Assembly (NCBI RefSeq): GCF_027066465.1
Contig: NZ_JAMONU010000108.1
Location: 1-10,450, forward strand
Source: Thermococcus sp.
Lineage (GTDB): Archaea > Methanobacteriota_B > Thermococci > Thermococcales > Thermococcaceae
Length of the DNA stretch: 10,450 nucleotides
Reading direction: 5' to 3'
Shown here piece after piece: positions 6,276 to 10,450 of the stretch. The first letter of the stretch is position 1, and each line of letters starts with the position of its first letter. The position numbers were made by a program, and so were the translations under genes. The notes beneath the pieces were generated by a model, which made no database searches, was not told the origin of the DNA, and saw only the letters and a list, made by a program, of their open reading frames with translations.

Positions 6276-7109
6276 ATGGACGTTATAGAGGAGTTTGAGA
6301 CCTACCTTGACCTCGAGGGCAAGAGTCCGAACACCGTTAGGATGTACTCCTACTACGTCAGAAGATACCTCGAATGGGGCGGAGAGATAAACGCGCGCTC
6401 CGCCCTCCGCTTCTTGGCGAGGCTTAGGAGGGAGGGCTACTCCAACAGGAGCTTAAACCTCGTCATTCAGGCTTTGAGGGCCTACTTCCGCTTCGAGGGC
6501 TACGATGAGGAAGCGGAGAAGCTGAAGCCGCCGAAGGTGCCGAGAAGCCTGCCTAAAGCTTTGACGCGCGATGAAGTGAAGAGGCTCCTCTCCGTTATCC
6601 CTCCAATGAGAAAGAGGGACAGGCTGATTGTTCTCCTGCTCTACGGGGCCGGTTTGCGAGTGAGCGAGCTTGTCAACCTGAAGAGAGGCGACGTGGACCT
6701 GGAGAGGGGCATAATAGTCGTTCGCGGTGGAAAGGGCGCGAAAGACAGGGTCGTGCCGATTCCCGAGTTTCTGGTGGAGGAAATCCGCTCCTACCTCGAA
6801 ACGCGCTCCGATTCGAGCGAATATTTACTCGTCGAGGAGCGGAGGAGGAGCAAGGACAAACTGTCAACGAAGACCGTCTGGTACCTCCTGAGAAAGTACG
6901 GGAAGAGGGCGGGCGTTGAAGTCACGCCCCACAGGCTTCGCCACAGCTTCGCAACGCACATGCTCGAGCGCGGGGTTGACATAAGGGCCATTCAGGAACT
7001 TCTCGGCCACTCCAACCTCTCAACGACCCAGATTTACACCAAGGTTACCGTCGGGCATCTCAAGAAAGCCCAGGAGAAGGCGAGGCTTCTGGAGGGGCTG
7101 GTTGAGTGA
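6276..7109 (+). CDS. xerA: Tyrosine recombinase XerA
   Basis: A 277-residue tyrosine recombinase. The N-terminal SAM-like core-binding domain covers about 1-85 (FETYLDLEGKSPNTVRMYSYYVRRYL is typical). The catalytic domain starts at LTRDEVKRLL (96). The active site is complete: R128 (GAGLRVSEL), K153 (GGKGAKDR), H219 and R222 (HRLRHSFATHML), H245 (LLGHSNL) and nucleophile Y254 (TTQIYTKV). Length and a single uninterrupted catalytic domain match archaeal XerA rather than phage or integron integrases. XerA alone resolves chromosome dimers at a dif site in Pyrococcus. No integrated element or tRNA attachment site is seen beside it, which supports the housekeeping role. It follows the Toprim gene by 10 bp with only a weak ribosome binding site (GGGCTGA), pointing to translation coupled to the upstream gene. 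Confidence 0.93.
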   Translation: MDVIEEFETYLDLEGKSPNTVRMYSYYVRRYLEWGGEINARSALRFLARLRREGYSNRSLNLVIQALRAYFRFEGYDEEAEKLKPPKVPRSLPKALTRDEVKRLLSVIPPMRKRDRLIVLLLYGAGLRVSELVNLKRGDVDLERGIIVVRGGKGAKDRVVPIPEFLVEEIRSYLETRSDSSEYLLVEERRRSKDKLSTKTVWYLLRKYGKRAGVEVTPHRLRHSFATHMLERGVDIRAIQELLGHSNLSTTQIYTKVTVGHLKKAQEKARLLEGLVE

Positions 7110-7218
7110 GCGGTGCACCATGCAGTACCGTCCCTTTTTAAAGACTGGTACAGCATACCGTACCAATCAAAGGCAAGCCTAACGGTCCTCTAGAGAACAA
7201 GAAAACATTAAGAAGACG
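7110..7218. other. Intergenic region between convergent xerA and ADP-phosphofructokinase genes
   Basis: No gene fits here. It contains the imperfect inverted repeat at 7120-7156 with a CCCTTTTTA run at 7132-7140 (possible end of the xerA transcript). On the minus strand it contains T-rich tracts (TTCTTAATGTTTTCTTG, 7216-7200) that could end the phosphofructokinase transcript. Confidence 0.5.
7120..7156. repeat. Imperfect 10-bp inverted repeat with a T-rich centre
   Basis: ATGCAGTACC (7120-7129) pairs with GGTACAGCAT (7147-7156) at 9 of 10 positions around a 17-bp spacer that holds CTTTTTAAAG. GTACC occurs again at 7160-7164, and TACCGT is present twice, 30 bp apart (7126-7131 and 7156-7161). 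It lies 11 bp after the xerA stop codon. It could be a bidirectional terminator or a protein binding site; see findings. Confidence 0.55.
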
Positions 7219-8601
7219 TCAAAGCGCGCCCTTCCCCCTCAGCAGCGCGAGGTAGCTCGTGAAGGCTCCCGTTGAGATTGTATCGCCGAGGCCGACCGTT
7301 GAAACCGGGTTCTTAACGAGCCTCGTCGGGATTATCACGACCTTGTACTCCTTAGTTCTAAGCCTCCTCTTGGCCTCCTCAAAGCGTAGTTTTACGTACT
7401 CCCCGCGCTCGTTGTAGGGGACGCTCAGACCGACCCTGAAGTCCTCGGGCGAGCGGACGTCGCCGAGCGAGGCTCTCGCCGCCGCTAAAGTCGTCGCCAG
7501 CTCAAGGCTCTTCCTGAGTTCATCCTCGCTCAACGGGTTGTCAGCGTGGGTGATGTACATGAGGTAGTAAATCGTGTGGATTTGCAAAACTTCAAGGTTC
7601 ATCTCGTCGATGAGGATTTTTCCGCCCAAGACGGTGTCCTCGATGCGGTTGTAGGTGAATATCCTTTCCGCGAGCTTGGAGTAGCCGAGGGCGCTCAGAA
7701 CGTAGGCTATCTCAGACTCGTCCATGCCGACGCTGTCAACGAGCGGGAAGAGGTTGTAGATGACCTTCTTTCTCAATTCTCTGCTCTGTATCGAGGCGAA
7801 CTCGAGGTGAACCTTAACGTCCTTCTCCCGCTTGAGGAGGAGGATGTCCTTCTTCGCCTCCCTGAGGTAGTAGTTCGCGTCCTTCCCGTTGGAATAGCGG
7901 AGCCTTATCCCCTGGTAGCCTGAAAGAATAGCACCGTCAACCTGGAGGCCAATCTCGGGGAGGAACGGCTTAAGCTCCGGCCTCGTGTAGATTCTTATGC
8001 TCTCAAAGCGAGCAGAAACGATGAAGCGGCCGGAGTAGGGAACTGTAATCGTCTCGTCGCCCAGTTTGAAAGTCGTGCCTGCGCGGAACTCGAAAATCCG
8101 ATTCACCTTGACGGGGTCGTTCTCGCGGTAGGCCTCGCGGGGGTGCTTCAGAACGAGCTTTCCGTTCTCAACGACGGGGTAGAAGAGGTTCGTCTTCGGG
8201 ACGAACATCTCGGCCTGCTTTTTGGCAAGGTGAGGGGTATAAACGATGACCTTTCTAAAGTCGAGGTTCGCAAGGAGGTTTGCTATTATCCCGGCCTGGC
8301 CTCCCATTCTCTCGACATCGTATTTGAAGTGAGAATCAAACCAGTCCTGAAGCTCCTCGTTGACGAGGGGAACTTCCATTGGCTTGCCGGTCTTGAGTGC
8401 GTGAACCAGCCTTGCAACGAAGTCCAGGGGTTCGTTTATCTCTCTTGGGAACTCCTCCATTCTCTTTCTGACGTTCTCGGCTCCCAGCTCGTCTATCAGC
8501 CTTTGAACCGTGGCACTGTCTAAGTAGATTATCGCATCAACGTTCGTGTTATAGGCCGTGAAAATCGACAGCTTCCTTGTTTCATCGAGGAGCTCCAGCA
8601 C
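7219..8601 (-). CDS. pfkC: ADP-dependent phosphofructokinase
   Basis: A 460-residue ribokinase-fold kinase that phosphorylates fructose 6-phosphate using ADP, in the modified Embden-Meyerhof pathway of Thermococcales. The sequence matches the Pyrococcus ADP-PFK as remembered: LSIFTAYNTNVDAI (N-terminal sugar-site region), FPREINEPLDFVARLVHALK, RMGGQAGIIANLLA, EAYRENDP, SGRFIVSARFESI, KDANYYLREAKKDI, HADNPLSEDEL, TTLAAARASLGD and PTRLVKNPVSTVGLGDTIS. The last contains the GxGD motif with catalytic D440. The related ADP-glucokinase has clearly different sequence in these blocks. It starts with GTG at 8601, supported by AGGTGAT (8613-8607) five bases upstream; no ATG fits. The promoter carries a TATA box and a glycolytic operator. 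It lies 48 bp downstream of a regulator gene on the same strand and converges on xerA. Confidence 0.93.
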   Translation of the reverse strand: MLELLDETRKLSIFTAYNTNVDAIIYLDSATVQRLIDELGAENVRKRMEEFPREINEPLDFVARLVHALKTGKPMEVPLVNEELQDWFDSHFKYDVERMGGQAGIIANLLANLDFRKVIVYTPHLAKKQAEMFVPKTNLFYPVVENGKLVLKHPREAYRENDPVKVNRIFEFRAGTTFKLGDETITVPYSGRFIVSARFESIRIYTRPELKPFLPEIGLQVDGAILSGYQGIRLRYSNGKDANYYLREAKKDILLLKREKDVKVHLEFASIQSRELRKKVIYNLFPLVDSVGMDESEIAYVLSALGYSKLAERIFTYNRIEDTVLGGKILIDEMNLEVLQIHTIYYLMYITHADNPLSEDELRKSLELATTLAAARASLGDVRSPEDFRVGLSVPYNERGEYVKLRFEEAKRRLRTKEYKVVIIPTRLVKNPVSTVGLGDTISTGAFTSYLALLRGKGAL

Positions 8602-8605
8602 TATG

Positions 8606-8622
8606 TATCACCTACGGTGAGT
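8606..8622 (-). promoter_or_regulatory. Thermococcales glycolytic motif (Tgr/TrmBL1 operator) at the phosphofructokinase start
   Basis: Read on the gene's strand the element is ACTCAC-CGTAG-GTGATA, against the published consensus TATCAC-N5-GTGATA: 10 of 12 positions match, with a perfect second half and the right 5-bp spacer. It lies downstream of the TATA box and spans the predicted transcription start near 8613, and it also overlaps the Shine-Dalgarno sequence. In Thermococcales, a motif downstream of the TATA box goes with repression of glycolytic genes in the absence of sugar. Confidence 0.75.
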
Positions 8623-8633
8623 AAAGAAGAAGA

Positions 8634-8643
8634 GGTTAAAAGA
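8634..8643 (-). promoter_or_regulatory. TATA box of the phosphofructokinase gene
   Basis: Minus-strand TCTTTTAACC centred near 8639 predicts transcription start near 8613, directly at the AGGTGAT ribosome binding site. It lies between the regulator stop (8650) and the PFK start, so pfkC can be transcribed on its own. Confidence 0.5.
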
Positions 8644-8649
8644 ATTTCG

Positions 8650-9063
8650 CTAATCTTCAGCAATTTCAAGGAATTCAATTATCTTCCTTGTTATCTTCTC
8701 GAACTCCTCGATGTCCCTCAGGATTTCCTCGCGTCCCTCAGGATTCGCCTCCAGCAGTTTTCTCAGGGGAACGACGTACTCTTTCAGTATTCTGTTGGGA
8801 AAGAGGAGAAGCTTATGAAACGCACTTCTGGCCTTGTAAAGTTTTTTCTTGCCTAGTTTGGTGTAGTACACGAGGCCATCGTGTTCTAGGAGCCTCAACG
8901 CTGTGGAAACCGTTGACTTGCCGAGCCCAGTTTCCTGCGCCAGCTCCGTTATGGTCATGGGTTTCCCGGCGAAGAGCAGGTGGGCGTATATCCTGGCCGA
9001 GGCCGGGGGATAGCCAAAGCTCTCGAGCATCTTCTCAACGTAGAACCTTTCATCGTCGTTCAT
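8650..9063 (-). CDS. GbsR/MarR-like winged-helix transcriptional regulator
   Basis: A 137-residue DNA-binding protein. Residues 12-80 form the winged helix: a helix at SFGYPPASARIYAHLLFAGKP, the HTH pair ITELAQETGLGKSTVSTALRLLEHDG (38-63; recognition helix about 48-61) and the wing VYYTKLGKKKLYKA. The 'p.sAriya.Ll..g.p.ti.ELa...g..KstVS.alr.Le' pattern is that of the GbsR group rather than TrmB. Residues 83-135 are long charged helices suited to dimerisation. No effector-binding domain is seen, so any ligand would have to bind in the helical part. The ATG at 9063 is about 26 bp from a TATA box and has no ribosome binding site, so the mRNA is probably leaderless. It is divergent from two tiny genes across a 26-bp palindrome and 48 bp upstream of pfkC; either could be its target. 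A 13-bp direct repeat (8713-8725, 8733-8745) lies inside the gene and looks incidental. Confidence 0.85.
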   Translation of the reverse strand: MNDDERFYVEKMLESFGYPPASARIYAHLLFAGKPMTITELAQETGLGKSTVSTALRLLEHDGLVYYTKLGKKKLYKARSAFHKLLLFPNRILKEYVVPLRKLLEANPEGREEILRDIEEFEKITRKIIEFLEIAED

Positions 9064-9084
9064 GGTCCTCTGTTCAATCCAATC

Positions 9085-9093
9085 GTTTTTAAC
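9085..9093 (-). promoter_or_regulatory. TATA box of the regulator gene
   Basis: Minus-strand GTTAAAAAC with an upstream purine-rich GAAAGA. Its spacing places transcription start at or next to the ATG at 9063, indicating a leaderless mRNA. Confidence 0.5.
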
Positions 9094-9108
9094 TCTTTCG
9101 TTTGTTTT

Positions 9109-9134
9109 GTTTGTTCAGTTTAAACCGAACAAAC
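9109..9134. promoter_or_regulatory. 26-bp near-perfect palindrome, probable operator
   Basis: Half-sites GTTTGTTC and GAACAAAC flank a GTTTAAAC core; only one symmetric base pair out of 13 departs from perfect symmetry. It sits between the two divergent TATA boxes, about 16 bp from each (9085-9093 and 9151-9159). This is upstream of both, a position suiting either an activator or a shared control site. The neighbouring winged-helix regulator is the obvious candidate to bind it, but that is inference. Confidence 0.7.
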
Positions 9135-9150
9135 CAAAAGTTCCGAAAAA

Positions 9151-9159
9151 GTTAAATAG
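9151..9159 (+). promoter_or_regulatory. TATA box of the small-protein gene pair
   Basis: GTTAAATAG preceded by CCGAAAAA (BRE-like). It predicts transcription start near 9181, giving a leader of about 23 nt that contains the very strong ribosome binding site AGGAGGTGGT (9191-9200). Confidence 0.55.
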
Positions 9160-9203
9160 TATGAACACCATAGAGACTCTGAGAACTTACAGGAGGTGGT
9201 TCC

Positions 9204-9407
9204 ATGGCAAAGATTGTTGCCAACATGGAGGCCGAGATAAGCGATGAGGTCCTTGCGAAGTTCGCGGAGGCTCTGGGAGGCGGGTCCGGAAAGGGAATCT
9301 CCGAGATTGAGATGGAAGTCAAGGACGTTGGAGGCAAGTTAATCATCAAGGCCAAGCCCATAGAAGAGCCCGTCCTCGTTGCCGGAGCCTCTGCCCAAGG
9401 TGAGTGA
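9204..9407 (+). CDS. Small protein of unknown function, first of a pair
   Basis: A 67-residue acidic protein, not recognised. It reads as strand (AKIVANMEAEI), helix (SDEVLAKFAEAL), a glycine-rich loop (GGGSGKG), two strands (ISEIEMEVKD, GGKLIIKAKPI) and a short Ala/Gly tail (VLVAGASAQGE). There is no signal peptide, membrane helix or cysteine, so it should be cytoplasmic. The ATG is preceded by AGGAGGTGGT three bases upstream, one of the strongest ribosome binding sites in the window, which suggests high expression. It is divergent from the winged-helix regulator across the palindrome. The stop codon is one base before the GTG start of the next small gene, which has a similar layout. Confidence 0.8.
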   Translation: MAKIVANMEAEISDEVLAKFAEALGGGSGKGISEIEMEVKDVGGKLIIKAKPIEEPVLVAGASAQGE

Positions 9408-9408
9408 T

Positions 9409-9594
9409 GTGAAGTATCTCTCTCGTTTTGTTATTGACTTGGACGAAGAGAAAATAGCCAGGGAACTGTCGGAGTTTGGGGAGTGCGTTCTGGTCTTAAG
9501 GCAGAAAGGTTCTAAGCTCATCGTGACCTCAGAGAGAACAGGGTGCCTGCTGGGGGAGGGGCGCATGGAGACGCTTAAGGGCAAGGGACAGTGA
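9409..9594 (+). CDS. Small protein of unknown function, second of a pair
   Basis: A 61-residue protein, not recognised. It reads as strand (YLSRFVIDL), helix (DEEKIARELSEFG), two strands (ECVLVLRQKG, SKLIVTSER) and a short Gly/Lys-rich tail; cysteines are C26 and C46. The order and the 'DEE.iA.....' and 'GxKLIv' signposts mirror the preceding protein, so the two may be ancient duplicates or halves of a heterodimer. The start is GTG at 9409: AGGTGA (9398-9403) inside the end of the upstream gene is five bases away, and the gap to the previous stop is a single base, so translation is probably coupled. The frame runs further upstream to a TTG at 9379, but that has no support. A T-run (9606-9610) follows. 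Confidence 0.75.
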   Translation: MKYLSRFVIDLDEEKIARELSEFGECVLVLRQKGSKLIVTSERTGCLLGEGRMETLKGKGQ

Positions 9595-9599
9595 AAAGA

Positions 9600-9612
9600 A
9601 GGGAACTTTTTG
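9600..9612 (+). terminator. Possible T-run terminator after the small-gene pair
   Basis: AGGGAACTTTTTG follows the stop at 9594 within the 29-bp gap between convergent genes. Archaeal termination commonly uses such short T-tracts. No clear hairpin is present. Confidence 0.35.
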
Positions 9613-9623
9613 GCCCCTCCTCA

Positions 9624-10337
9624 TCAGTACTCCGTGAATAGCCTCCCCAGTTCTGGAATCTTTTCCATGACGTCCATCTCCCTCAGGGCCAGCCAGAGCG
9701 AGGCTTGGTTGCTGGTAACCACCGGAACTCCGAGGTCGTTCTCGAGGGTCTCGATGATTTCGAAGGTCCTCCAGTTGGTGCAGCTTATGAAAATCGCCTC
9801 CGCCTCATCGGTGAAGCTCGCCTTCGCGAGGCGGTAAGCGGTGTAAGGTTCCAGCCTGCCGATTTCCAGGTTGTCCTCAAGACCGAGGCCCCGTATGTCG
9901 AGAACCGAGAACTCGTTTGCCTCAAGGAACTCCCTTTCCCGGGCGTTAATCTCGTCGGTGTAAGGGGTTATCACGATTAAGTCCCTCACATCGAGCATCT
10001 TCAAAGCCTCAACCACTGCGGTGCTGGTGCTTATTACCGGGACGTTAACGCCCTCCTCAATCTCCATCTCAAGCCTCTTTTCGTAGTCTTTTCCGCCGAT
10101 GAAGGAACCGCTCGTGCACCCGTAGAGTATCAGCTCAACACCCGCATCCCTGAGCAGTCTGGCGCTCTCAACTGCCAAAGTGTTCATTTTAACCAGCTCT
10201 TCCTCCGTTACGTTCCTGAGCGGAACCCTGGCTGTGTGAAGCGAAACGCCCTCGGGAAGGTAATTGTGAAGCTCCATCTCCATCGTGGTGTTTGATGACG
10301 GCACTATCAGGCCGAGTCGTCCCCTCCACCCGTACAT
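9624..10337 (-). CDS. Maleate isomerase / Asp-Glu racemase superfamily enzyme
   Basis: A 237-residue cofactor-independent enzyme of the maleate cis-trans isomerase / arylmalonate decarboxylase branch of the Asp/Glu racemase superfamily. Numbered from the ATG at 10337, the N-terminal block is LGLIVPSSNTTMEMEL (N16), the first catalytic cysteine is C74 in LYGCTSGSFI, a conserved tyrosine is at Y126 (TPYTDEIN), and the second cysteine is C186 in FISCTNWRT. The two-cysteine arrangement is that of maleate isomerase; arylmalonate decarboxylase has only one. The true substrate is unknown, and maleate use is not expected in this lifestyle. The frame can be extended to a GTG at 10346, but GGGGTGG lies five or six bases before the ATG at 10337, so that is the preferred start. 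The gene stands alone: convergent with the small genes and divergent from the gene at the right edge. Confidence 0.88.
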   Translation of the reverse strand: MYGWRGRLGLIVPSSNTTMEMELHNYLPEGVSLHTARVPLRNVTEEELVKMNTLAVESARLLRDAGVELILYGCTSGSFIGGKDYEKRLEMEIEEGVNVPVISTSTAVVEALKMLDVRDLIVITPYTDEINAREREFLEANEFSVLDIRGLGLEDNLEIGRLEPYTAYRLAKASFTDEAEAIFISCTNWRTFEIIETLENDLGVPVVTSNQASLWLALREMDVMEKIPELGRLFTEY

Positions 10338-10368
10338 CTCTTCCACCCCTCTGGGTTTCTCGGAGGCT

Positions 10369-10380
10369 CTATTAAACCTT
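10369..10380 (-). promoter_or_regulatory. TATA box of the isomerase-family gene
   Basis: Minus-strand AAGGTTTAATAG; its spacing predicts transcription start near 10348, leaving about 10 nt of leader with the GGGGTGG ribosome binding site before the ATG at 10337. Confidence 0.5.
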
Positions 10381-10393
10381 TGGTTTTGAAAAG

Positions 10394-10403
10394 GGATTAA
10401 TAC
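10394..10403 (+). promoter_or_regulatory. Probable TATA box of the right-edge gene
   Basis: GGATTAATAC preceded by GAAAAG. It predicts transcription start near 10425, just ahead of the GGGTGGGA ribosome binding site at 10424-10431. Confidence 0.4.
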
Positions 10404-10433
10404 AATCGGCCGGACTCTCCTTTGGGTGGGAGC

Positions 10434-10450
10434 ATGGAGCTGGACGAGGC
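10434..10450 (+). CDS. Start of a gene cut by the window edge
   Basis: An ATG followed by codons for E-L-D-E-A runs off the window. GGGTGGGA lies two bases upstream and a TATA-like element 30 bp further up, so a real gene start is likely. Too little is present to name a product. Confidence 0.55.

Noticed and set aside
6276..7109. Tyrosine recombinase as sign of an integrated mobile element
   Set aside because: No tRNA, attachment repeats, other integrase-associated genes or composition shift are visible; the sequence matches housekeeping XerA.
8713..8745. 13-bp direct repeat GTCCCTCAGGATT, 20 bp apart, inside the regulator gene
   Set aside because: It lies in coding sequence in different reading frames and occurs only twice; most likely coincidence.
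10390..10420. AATCGGCC near the right edge, resembling the centre of the Pyrococcus dif site
   Set aside because: The flanking 11-bp arms do not form an inverted repeat; the stretch is better explained as the promoter of the right-edge gene.

Overview
The window looks like a stretch of a Thermococcales chromosome (Thermococcus or a close relative). The supporting signs are a GC-rich, tightly packed archaeal gene layout, A/T-rich TATA-type promoters about 25 bp upstream of starts, GGTG-type Shine-Dalgarno sites, an ADP-dependent phosphofructokinase, a TET-type M42 aminopeptidase, an Fe-S XPD helicase and a XerA-type recombinase. No IS element, CRISPR array, tRNA or rRNA was seen. I could not compare against any database, so family names rest on motifs and remembered family features.

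Layout. Bases 1-160 have no confident gene but hold a perfect 8-bp hairpin. A small Ig-like protein gene (+) follows and converges, with an 11-bp overlap, on an XPD/Rad3-type DNA helicase (-). Divergent from the helicase is a small two-helix membrane protein (+). It converges, with a 45-bp overlap, on an uncharacterised protein whose N-terminal half resembles an SRPBCC/CoxG-like domain (-). Next is an M42 TET aminopeptidase (-), divergent from an operon-like + strand run: SfsA, a Toprim/coiled-coil protein, then the tyrosine recombinase XerA. XerA converges on an ADP-dependent phosphofructokinase (-). The 109-bp gap between them carries an imperfect inverted repeat.

Regulatory centre. The phosphofructokinase start region contains a near-consensus Thermococcales glycolytic motif (TATCAC-N5-GTGA..), downstream of the TATA box and overlapping the ribosome binding site. 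This is the position expected for repression by the sugar-responsive regulator Tgr/TrmBL1. Immediately upstream on the same strand is a GbsR/MarR-like winged-helix regulator. Its divergent promoter region carries a 26-bp nearly perfect palindrome, and on the other side lie two tiny, almost touching genes whose products look like distant copies of one another.

The right end holds a maleate isomerase / Asp-Glu racemase-family enzyme (-) and, divergently, the first codons of a gene that runs off the window.

The best candidates for undescribed biology are the regulator/palindrome/paired-small-protein locus (8650-9594) and the Toprim-coiled-coil partner of XerA. Most other genes are recognisable housekeeping or metabolic genes.
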